DNA of 64,000 nucleotides. Origin: Cyanidium caldarium (lineage: Eukaryota > Rhodophyta > Bangiophyceae > Cyanidiales > Cyanidiaceae). A model generated the notes under the pieces. It was not told where the DNA came from. It did not search any database and worked only from the letters and a program-made list of their open reading frames with translations. The stretch covers positions 62,001-126,000 of the forward strand of contig JANCYW010000012.1 of assembly GCA_026184775.1 (NCBI GenBank), read 5' to 3'. The translations under genes were made by a program, and so were the position numbers. Below are positions 53,714 through 61,636 of the stretch, one piece after another (positions within the stretch are counted from its first letter, which is position 1; every line of letters begins with the position of its first letter).

Positions 53714-54841
53714 TCACGAATTTGAAGGGGCACTAGGCGCGACTTCACAACAGTGGCGCGACGAGGTGGCCGAGCTGTGGCGGTGGCCAGGCGTTGAACG
53801 ATGTGAGTGATACACGTGGTTGTCGCCTTCTCGCTTGTGGAAACAGCTTGGTGGCTCCGCATCGGCGTGCTCGACGTCGTCCGCCAGCACCATAACGGTG
53901 AGCTCGGGCACAAAGCACGCAAGTTCATGCCGGGCCGCCTGCCGGATACTCTGCAAGTCCGCAGCCTGCTCCGCGAGCATCACAACCAGTCCGGCGTGAT
54001 GGCCTGCGGGTGAGGTCCAGAATCGCACATCCTGGACGCTCCGCACGCCGGGAATCTTTGAGAGTCGGCGCGCACTTGCGTACGGCACGCTCCTCATAGG
54101 TGATGCGTTGGCGCGTGCGAGTACCAGTGCGACCTGCATGACGTGCACCGCTGCGCGTCGCAGCGTCACTACGCCACCCACGATACTGCTGCACGCTGCT
54201 TGCCAGTGCGGAGGCACACCAAACACGCTCGGCGCGGCGCCTAGAACTGTACAGAGCGCCAGGCAAATGCACGCCCATCCGTGCAAAAAGTAGGCGCGTT
54301 CCACGGGAGCCGCGACCACACTGCCGGCCTCAAGTCTATTCGAGAAGGAAGCTGCCGATGGCGCCGGGAAGAGCAGCATGGCCACGGCTCCGAAACCCAT
54401 CCTGAAACAGGATAGCAGCATGCGCGTCGCAACGCTGCCGTGCCCGGTGCCATGCTCGTGTGCTTGCACAAACTGTTCCCAGCCCTCCGTGATGCGTTCG
54501 CAGCTGCGGTAACATACGTAGCTGCCAATCACAAACGCCGCCAGCAGTTGGCAGTCCGCGTGGCCGTCGCCATCCTCATCGCGCGGCGCTCTCAGCGCAC
54601 GCCGGATCCAGGCGGCGCTGTTGAGCACGATCGCCTCAGCGAGAAACTCAACGCCCCCGAGGGCGACGCCGTCGCGGTGGCGCCAGACGCCCAACGCAAT
54701 GAGCGCCGCACTGAGCGCCCAAAACATTGAAGCATATGCCGCTGCTTTCCACGCGCGTGAATGCGCGGCGTGTGCGCCGCAGCCCCTGGAGAATTCCATG
54801 CTCAGCGGTATTACCACAAGTGGGGTCAGATCGGTGAGCAC
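53714..54841 (-). CDS. CDF/ZnT-family membrane protein without canonical metal sites
   Basis: Cation diffusion facilitators export Zn or Mn. The 375-residue protein has about six hydrophobic segments, including WALSAALIALGV, GVEFLAEAIVLNSAAW, LLAAFVIGSYVCYRSCERI and WQAACSSIVGGVVTLRRAAVHV. A C-terminal domain IPGVRSVQDVRFWTSPAGHHAGLVVML follows, matching the CDF cytosolic fold (IPGVxxVHDLHxWxxxxG). However, the transport-site HxxxD in helix 2 and helix 5 is not present: the corresponding stretches read VEFLAEAIVLN and HVMQVALVLARAN. A His/Ser-rich tail ends the protein. It may be a regulatory partner, as ZnT6 is for ZnT5, or may have altered specificity. Confidence 0.6.
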   Translation of the reverse strand: MLTDLTPLVVIPLSMEFSRGCGAHAAHSRAWKAAAYASMFWALSAALIALGVWRHRDGVALGGVEFLAEAIVLNSAAWIRRALRAPRDEDGDGHADCQLLAAFVIGSYVCYRSCERITEGWEQFVQAHEHGTGHGSVATRMLLSCFRMGFGAVAMLLFPAPSAASFSNRLEAGSVVAAPVERAYFLHGWACICLALCTVLGAAPSVFGVPPHWQAACSSIVGGVVTLRRAAVHVMQVALVLARANASPMRSVPYASARRLSKIPGVRSVQDVRFWTSPAGHHAGLVVMLAEQAADLQSIRQAARHELACFVPELTVMVLADDVEHADAEPPSCFHKREGDNHVYHSHRSTPGHRHSSATSSRHCCEVAPSAPSNS

Positions 54842-55177
54842 GGGAGGAGCAGAAGCTTTACCATGTTGCGCCTTTGCGCGACGCCTCGCACACCCACTCG
54901 TAAAACCGCGCTTGCTTGCACGTCGTCTCCCAGTGTCTCCTTTGCGACGCTCTGCAACACCGACTGGCTCCTGCCCGCTGGCTGTGGCCGAGTTCCTCGC
55001 TGGAGCGCCTCAGATCGCCCAACAAGCTGCGGCATCTCGCCCATTGCAGCCTGCACATGGCCTACTCGAGCACCAGCATTTCGGGCTTCTCCATATTCGA
55101 CAACGTGTGCCCATGCGTTAGAGTTTGCTTTACAGCGTGCAAGTGGGCGGTGCCAGTCATCTCTTAACGTGACTGCC
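54842..55177. other. Intergenic
   Basis: This 336-base spacer lies between the RTCB 3' end and the CDF-like start. Short frames on the minus strand show no protein character. Confidence 0.45.
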
Positions 55178-56698
55178 TCATCCTTTGATGACGGCAACCG
55201 GGCGCAGCTTGACGCACTTGCGGCTGATGCCGGCGTCGTGGCAAACGTTCACCACTTCGGTCACGTCCTTGTAGCTCTCGGGCGCCTCCTCCGAGACCAG
55301 CTTGGGCGACGCCACCCGGATGCTGATGCCCTTGTGTTGTAGGTTGTTCAGCACTTGATGAAAGTCCAACTTGCGACGGCTTTCGCTCCGCGAGCGGGCC
55401 CGCCCGGCACCGTGGCACGTCGACCCAAACGTCTCCACCATGCCCTGCTCCGTGCCAGTCAACACGTAGCTGCAGGTGCCCATGGTGCCGCCCACCAGCA
55501 CCGGCTGGCCAGTAAACTGGTAGGCGACGGGAATGAGCGGATGGTTGGGAGGGAATGCCCGCGTCGCCCCCTTGCGATGCACCAGCAGTTCGACCGGTCG
55601 GTCGTCCAGGCAGTGCTGCTCGAACTTGGCAATATTGTGCGACACGTCGTACACCACGTGCATATCCAAATCGTCGGGAGTGGAGCGGAACACTTTGGCA
55701 AACGCCTGCCGCGCTAGAAACGTCATCGACGAGCGGTTCACCCAAGCGTAGTTGGCGGCGGCGGCCATGGCCTTGAGGTAAGTCTGGCCCTCCGGTGAAG
55801 CAATGCGAGCGCAGGCCAGCTGACGGTCATTCACGTGCAGCTTGTCACGGGCCATGGCGCGTTCCATCTCCACCAGCGCGTCCGTGGCCACCTGATGACC
55901 GAGGCCGCGGCTACCCGAGTGAATCATGACCACCACCTGCCCAATCTGATCCAGCCCCATCTGCTTGGCGCTGCTGTCGTCGTATATTTCGTCCACCACC
56001 TGGATCTCGGCGTAGTGGTTACCCGCGCCCAGCGTGCCCAGCTGCGGCAGACCGCGCGTCTTGGCGCGTGCACTCACCTTGCTCGGATCGGCGGTCAGCA
56101 TCCTTCCGTACTCTTCGCAGTGCTCCTTGTCCTCGGCCCAAGAGTACCCCTCGCGAAGCGACCAGTCCATACCATACGCCAACGCATCCTCCAAGTCGCG
56201 CTGGGTAGTGGGAATGACGCCGCGGCTGCCGACGCCCACCGGCAAATGGTCGTACAGCGTCTGCGCCAACGTCTCTTTCACTGGCTGCATGTCACTCTCA
56301 CTCAGGTTGGTGCGTATCATACGCACCCCACAGTTGATATCGAAGCCCACCCCGCCCGGCGAGACCACCGACTCGGGGTCGTCCACCCGGAACGCCGCCA
56401 CGTTCCCGATCGCAAAACCGTAACCGCTGTGCATATCCGGCAGCGCCAACGAGTAACCCACTATGCCCGGCAAACTGGCCACGTTAGCCACCTGCCGCAC
56501 CGCCGGCAGGAAGCCGCCAGCGGTGCCCCGTTCGCACGCCGCCTCCAGCTCCCCGAACACCAGCCTCTCCAGTTTCTGATTCGCATAGAAAGCGCCTTTC
56601 ACCCGCATACCCGGCACGAAGCCCTTGTCGATCTCATATCGCGTCGCACTAACTCGCCGAATGTACCGACACTCCTCCTCGTAGGTGCGACCCGGCAT
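55178..56698 (-). CDS. RTCB: RNA-splicing ligase RTCB (HSPC117)
   Basis: RTCB seals tRNA exons and unfolded-protein-response mRNA using GTP. The 506-residue protein opens [26 protein letters not shown], as in eukaryotic RTCB. Metal and GTP sites are intact: [65 protein letters not shown], and the guanylylated His in [12 protein letters not shown]. The tRNA ligase role implies intron-bearing tRNAs in this genome. Cyanidiophytes are known for unusual permuted and intron-containing tRNAs, which would need it. The Met at 56698 is preferred over 56764. Confidence 0.95.
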   Translation of the reverse strand: MPGRTYEEECRYIRRVSATRYEIDKGFVPGMRVKGAFYANQKLERLVFGELEAACERGTAGGFLPAVRQVANVASLPGIVGYSLALPDMHSGYGFAIGNVAAFRVDDPESVVSPGGVGFDINCGVRMIRTNLSESDMQPVKETLAQTLYDHLPVGVGSRGVIPTTQRDLEDALAYGMDWSLREGYSWAEDKEHCEEYGRMLTADPSKVSARAKTRGLPQLGTLGAGNHYAEIQVVDEIYDDSSAKQMGLDQIGQVVVMIHSGSRGLGHQVATDALVEMERAMARDKLHVNDRQLACARIASPEGQTYLKAMAAAANYAWVNRSSMTFLARQAFAKVFRSTPDDLDMHVVYDVSHNIAKFEQHCLDDRPVELLVHRKGATRAFPPNHPLIPVAYQFTGQPVLVGGTMGTCSYVLTGTEQGMVETFGSTCHGAGRARSRSESRRKLDFHQVLNNLQHKGISIRVASPKLVSEEAPESYKDVTEVVNVCHDAGISRKCVKLRPVAVIKG

Positions 56699-56906
56699 TT
56701 TCCCGTCGTCGTCGTCCGACGCTCCCAAAAGTCCACCGCCGCCCTGGCCGCGCCCGCCGCGCAAATCCGCGACGAGCTGCGATAACGTTGCGTCCGCAGT
56801 GATCGAGACGGTGTACCGGCGCTGGACTCATCGGCCACGCCATCAGCCTCCCGCGGTGGTGTCACGTTTCAGTCGCGGTGCGCTCGTTGAGAGAGCTTTG
56901 GGAACG

Positions 56907-58640
56907 ATGCAGCGAGCGAGCGACTTGTCGGCCGGCGGTGCTCGGCGACGGCGGGGCAAGCCGGGTCTCGACCAAGATGCAACCGCGACTGTGCGGGCAC
57001 TCAGAGGCAGCAGTTGGGGGAAGTTGCGGCCGCGACAGGTGCTGTGGGTGATGTTGGTGGCGCTTGTGGCAGTGGTGGCGCTGGGTCTGTGGCGACGGCG
57101 ACGCTCGCGGGCGCCGCTGGTGGATTTCCGGGCTCGCGCGCTGGTCAGCGCCGCGGAGATCGCCGACCTGAACATCAAGGTCGATGCGTTGATGCGAGAC
57201 CACTTTGACAAACACGAGGCGCTGGAGCGACTGGCGCAGCTGCTGCGCTTTCAGACCGTATCCGACGTGAGCAAGCCGAGACACCTGGTGGACGAACGAG
57301 CGATGCGCCAGTTGGTGGAGTATTTGCAAAACGGCTCAGCGTATCCGCTGGCGGCGAAAGCGCTCCAGTGGGAGCGCGTGGCTGATGGGCTGTCGGTGCT
57401 GGCCACGCTTCCCGGGCGGCAACCGGAGCTGGCGCCGGTGCTGCTTATTTCGCACCTGGACGTGGTGCCGGCCGCAGAGCGAGGCAGCTCGGGGTGGCAT
57501 CATCCTCCATTTGCTGGAGTGTTTGATGCCACGGACGGGTACTTGTATGGACGTGGTGCTCTGGATACCAAATCGAGCGCTACCGCCCCGTTGGAGGCAC
57601 TGGAGGTGTTGTTGCGGGCCCACGGAAGCGATTATCGGCCGCGCCGCGGCATCATCCTGGCTTACGGGCACGATGAGGAAGTGGGCGGTGCGCAAGGCGC
57701 TGGCGCCATTGCCGCTCTTCTCCGCGAACGCCAGGTGAGCCCCTATTTCAGCCTTGATGAGGGCGGGGCGGTCGCCGAGGGCGTCATTACCGGAGTGAAG
57801 GGGCGGGTGGCGCTCATCGGCATGGCCGAGAAAGGCTACAGCGACGTGAACATCACCGTCACTAGCGAAGGCGGACACGCCTCGGCGCCGTCGTGCGAGG
57901 GCACCGTCATCGAGAGCATCGCCCGCGCCATCGGCGTGTTGCATCGGGCGCGGCTGCCTGAACGCCTGATGCGGCCGATGACCGACACTTTCGATTACCT
58001 GGCGCCGTTCATGCCGCCGGTGCAGCGCTTTCTGGTAAGCGGCTGGCGCAGCCACGGTTGGCTGTTGCGCCAGATCGTGCGGCACGATGATGAGCTGCGG
58101 GCGCAGCTGGGCTCGACGTACGCCTCCACGCTGCTGCACGCCGGCGTCAAGGAGAACGTGATCCCGTCGCGGGCCACGCTCATCATGAACTGGCGCACGA
58201 CGTGGCTCATGCCGAACCCGGTGGAGTTTGTGCGACACACGCTGGAAGCGGCGGGAGTGCTGGATGCACCGGGCCGCGAGTGGCACATCAACGCGCACGA
58301 GGAGACGCACATGCTGCCGTCGTCGACGTCGCCGCTGGATCACGTGTTCCGCGACGTGCAACGCAGCATCAGTGTGGCGTACGGCGCCGACACCATCAGC
58401 GCACCCTATCTCACTTTCGCGGCCACCGACAGTCGCCACTACGTGCGGCACCGCGTCGGTCAACGTCACTATCGCTTCTCGCCTTTCCTGTTGCGCGGCC
58501 GTGAGGATTTCGCCCTGGTGCATGCAGCCAACGAGCGCATTCACATCGATGTGTACGCCAAGATGGTGCGGTTTTACGTCTCGCTGCTGCTGGATGCCTG
58601 CGATAGCGAACAGGAGAGCGGAACGCGTAGGGCTGCGTGA
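56907..58640 (+). CDS. M20 family metallopeptidase, membrane-anchored (CPS1/PM20D1-like)
   Basis: The 577-residue protein has a basic N terminus and one membrane helix (VLWVMLVALVAVVALGLW), so it is a type II protein with a lumenal catalytic domain. M20 metal ligands are in place: HLDVVP, GRGALDTKSS, DEEVGGAQG, SLDEGG and the closing His in TDSRHY. The SGWHHPPFAG block, wide middle dimerisation domain and C-terminal helix match yeast carboxypeptidase S and PM20D1, which act on dipeptides or N-acyl amino acids. Which substrate applies here is unknown. The gene diverges from RTCB with a spacer of about 210 bp. Confidence 0.9.
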   Translation: MQRASDLSAGGARRRRGKPGLDQDATATVRALRGSSWGKLRPRQVLWVMLVALVAVVALGLWRRRRSRAPLVDFRARALVSAAEIADLNIKVDALMRDHFDKHEALERLAQLLRFQTVSDVSKPRHLVDERAMRQLVEYLQNGSAYPLAAKALQWERVADGLSVLATLPGRQPELAPVLLISHLDVVPAAERGSSGWHHPPFAGVFDATDGYLYGRGALDTKSSATAPLEALEVLLRAHGSDYRPRRGIILAYGHDEEVGGAQGAGAIAALLRERQVSPYFSLDEGGAVAEGVITGVKGRVALIGMAEKGYSDVNITVTSEGGHASAPSCEGTVIESIARAIGVLHRARLPERLMRPMTDTFDYLAPFMPPVQRFLVSGWRSHGWLLRQIVRHDDELRAQLGSTYASTLLHAGVKENVIPSRATLIMNWRTTWLMPNPVEFVRHTLEAAGVLDAPGREWHINAHEETHMLPSSTSPLDHVFRDVQRSISVAYGADTISAPYLTFAATDSRHYVRHRVGQRHYRFSPFLLRGREDFALVHAANERIHIDVYAKMVRFYVSLLLDACDSEQESGTRRAA

Positions 58641-58885
58641 TACGCGCGTGCACTGCCGCAGCGAGGCCGCAGAGCAAGCAGTTTTTCAAGTGCTGGCGCG
58701 CGTGAGTAGACGACCGCCGAGCTTTTCAGGGATGGCAAGACGCTGCTGTAACGTTCGCGCTTCCCACTTCGACGGACCGCGGCCGATCACTTTCGCCCGA
58801 CGGCCGCGGATAGCGCAGACGGTGCAGGTAAAAGCGATGCGAGTTTACGGCAGCGCAACCGCCCGGTCCATCGGCGCGGCGTATC

Positions 58886-60697
58886 TCAGGCGCTAGGATC
58901 CGCCTCGAGGTGCTCGTCGGGGCCGGCAAAACTCTCGCTGGCCAGCTGGCACAGAAACTCGTACAGCAGTTGCACGCCGTAACCGGTCGCCCGTTCCTTC
59001 TTCAAGTTGTAGGCCACTCCGGCAATGTCTATGTGGGCCCAGGGCGTGCGTTCGACGAATTGGCTGAGGAACACGGCGGCCACGATGGAGCCGCCCCACC
59101 GGGTGCCGCTAAGCGTCTTGGTGTCGGTGAGGTCGTTGCGCAGCTGCTCTTTGTATTCGAGCGCCAGGGGCATCGGCCAGAGCTTCTCGCCGGCATTGTC
59201 AGCGGCGAAAAGCAGTTTCTGCAGCAGGTCGTGGTGGTTAGAGAACACGGCACCGTACTCGGGACCGAGTGCGACCATGGCAGCGCCGGTGAGCGTGGCC
59301 ACATCCACAATGCAGTCCACGTTCAGGCGCTCGGCGTACACGAGTGCGTCGGCCAGCGTGAGCCGCCCTTCAGCGTCTGTGTGCGACACGGTGACCGAGG
59401 TGCCATTCATGGCGAGGAGGGTATCGCCGGGCCGGTACGCGTTGCTGCCGCTCATGTTCTCGCAACATGGCGCGATAAAGTGCGCCTCGACCGGCAGATC
59501 ATCCAGAGCCACCGTTTTGGCCGTACCGAGCAGGGCACAGGCACCGCCCTTGTCGAAATGCATGCAGTCCATGAGTTCGTGCTTGGTCTGGATACCGCCC
59601 GAGTCGAACGTGACGCCCTTGCCGACAAACGCCACCCGCGGAAACTTTTGCTTGGGCGCTTCCTCCAGCGCGGTGCCGCGATGGATGAGGTGGATGAAAC
59701 GAGGCTCGTTGCTGGAGCCTCTGCCTACTGCCAAGTAGCAGCGCATACCCATCTGCTCGCACTCCTTCCCACTGAGAGTGCGGCACTCTAACGAGTCGTG
59801 CTCCTCCGCCAGGCGCTGTGCCACGTGCGCCAGAAACGCGGGCGTAGCTATGTTGGCTCGCGTGTCCACCAGCTGCCGCGTCAACAGCACGCCACGCGAC
59901 ACCGCCTCCTCCTGTAAGGGGATGGAGTTGACGTCTTGCGACAGCACGTTGTGGTTCAGCACCAGACGGCAGCGGAAGCCGGCCACCGACTGCTTGTGGG
60001 CGTCGTCGTGGCGATGTTGCTGCCCGCGAAAGCGGGTGTCTTTCCAGCTGCTGGTGTACACGCCGCGAATGATCGCGATCATGCACGCCTCATCGATGAC
60101 ACGTCCCTCGGGGTCCACACTGGCGTCCAGCTGGCGAGACGGATCGTGCCCCAGCTCCTCGGCAGCCGGAAAGTAGATGGTGATGCAGCGATCCTCCGAG
60201 CCAACATGCTCAAGCTCGCTCAGCGCCCCTGCTGCCGCCGCCGCCCCTAGCCCGCTCAACTGCGCCAACTTTCGCGCCAGCACCGACTCGGTGCCACGTA
60301 GGCGCGGTGCCGGCTCCAAGACCCCCGGCAAGCCGTACAGTACCACCGTGCGCACTCGTCGCTCCGCAGTGCTGCCGCCCGCGGACGAATCCAGCACTTG
60401 CGCGCGCATCAGCTCGCCCTCCTTGTTCCACGCTTCCGCACGCGACAGACCCGCCTGAATCGCCGCGTACACCTCAACCGACGCCAACCGCCGCAACACG
60501 TCCCAGTCCCGGTCGCTGAAGCGCCGCGGCACCCCGACGAAGACGGCGTCTGCCTCTCGGAAAGCCCGCTCACTCGCATCCCGATCCGACTCGGCAACAA
60601 TCGCGACCTCTGGCAGCGACGGGTCCACTACCAACCCTTCCATGCGATCATTCACACATTCAAGTAGCGATCCGTCAGATCCGGTGCTCCCGCCCAC
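58886..60697 (-). CDS. LAP: Leucyl aminopeptidase, M17
   Basis: This hexameric di-metal aminopeptidase is 603 residues with an N-terminal macro-like domain and a C-terminal catalytic domain. Metal-site motifs are VGKGVTFDSGG (Lys and Asp), MDCMHFDKGGA, and DAEGRLTLADAL. The canonical NTDAEGR reads HTDAEGR, the Asn being replaced by His; the metal ligands Asp and Glu are retained. The tail HIDIAGVAYN is the family end. An extra ~80 residues at the N terminus relative to bacterial LAP are Glu/Asp-rich rather than leader-like. Confidence 0.93.
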   Translation of the reverse strand: MGGSTGSDGSLLECVNDRMEGLVVDPSLPEVAIVAESDRDASERAFREADAVFVGVPRRFSDRDWDVLRRLASVEVYAAIQAGLSRAEAWNKEGELMRAQVLDSSAGGSTAERRVRTVVLYGLPGVLEPAPRLRGTESVLARKLAQLSGLGAAAAAGALSELEHVGSEDRCITIYFPAAEELGHDPSRQLDASVDPEGRVIDEACMIAIIRGVYTSSWKDTRFRGQQHRHDDAHKQSVAGFRCRLVLNHNVLSQDVNSIPLQEEAVSRGVLLTRQLVDTRANIATPAFLAHVAQRLAEEHDSLECRTLSGKECEQMGMRCYLAVGRGSSNEPRFIHLIHRGTALEEAPKQKFPRVAFVGKGVTFDSGGIQTKHELMDCMHFDKGGACALLGTAKTVALDDLPVEAHFIAPCCENMSGSNAYRPGDTLLAMNGTSVTVSHTDAEGRLTLADALVYAERLNVDCIVDVATLTGAAMVALGPEYGAVFSNHHDLLQKLLFAADNAGEKLWPMPLALEYKEQLRNDLTDTKTLSGTRWGGSIVAAVFLSQFVERTPWAHIDIAGVAYNLKKERATGYGVQLLYEFLCQLASESFAGPDEHLEADPSA

Positions 60698-61636
60698 ACT
60701 GCCGTGTCTACCCTACTCGTTTGTGCCCGGTTACGGTTCCCTCGCGAGCTAGACAATTCCACGCACACGCGCAACGCGCATCGCGCGCCCGCCCGTGCTG
60801 CGTCGTCGCTGATTTCGCGCAGCGGTGTCGATCCGAGCGTTTCGAGGCGCAAGCGCGTGGCGCCCCGTCAGCGTTTCCGACGTGTGACGCGGGAGGGCAC
60901 TGCGTGACACAGTGCCAGAAGTTGGTGGCGCTGCTCACGTGTGCGCAGAAATGCGAGTCGATCCACCGAGAGTGCTGAGAAGGCGCTGCAGAATGAAAGT
61001 TGCCAGAGAATGAGGTGCCGAGACAGGGTGAAGGACGCGGAGGGGATCGGACTCGCTGAGATGGCGAGATACGCGCAACGCCGTTGGGCGCTGATGTCTG
61101 CAAGGCGGTCGAAGTGGGCGGCGAGCGTCGACCGGTATCGGAGTCTTGCTAGGCACTCGTTCACACCACGCCAAGTGGCGGACAATCAAGAAGCGGTCGA
61201 AGTGGCGTCAAAGCAATAACGCCCTGAGGATGAGCGCAGCGAAGGGCAACGCCTGCCTTCACGGCGAGTGACCTATCACTGGCCTAGGTGAACCGCTTTC
61301 CTCCATTCTGACGTAATACTTGCAAAGATATGAAGCCGCCCATTCCCTGACCAGTGCCGCCCACCGTCGAGGCACTCTTCCTGGAGGCCGCGGCGTGCAT
61401 CCCGGTGCCTCTCGGTCCTCCCCGGCCACCGACGCCACCACCGCTCCTGTCTTCGTCATGCTTCTATCCCACCAACCTCGCACACCTCTCAGCACGGAGC
61501 ATTCATCTCCAAAGCGTCTGCGCATGGCCCGAATTCCTCTCCGACGACCCGTTCGCGGAAGTGCCTCTGCGCGTTCGGGAAGCTGGCGACACGTGAAAGG
61601 GCAGGTCATGCCCGAGCACGCCTCGTGGAGTGCGTG
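60698..61636. other. Intergenic, divergent promoter of LAP and AFG3
   Basis: This 939-base stretch is among the longest gene-free regions. Frames of 92-205 codons cross it on both strands (for example 60941-61219 plus, 61259-61876 minus) but show no domain, leader or hydrophobic patterning. No RNA gene was recognised. Confidence 0.45.

Noticed and set aside
53700-53730. A 15-base match on the minus strand (CAAATTCGTGAAGCG) to the 3' stem of U6 snRNA.
   Set aside because: It spans the stop codon of the CDF-like gene. The ACAGAGA box, AGC triad and 5' stem of U6 are absent at the required distance upstream, so it is coincidental.
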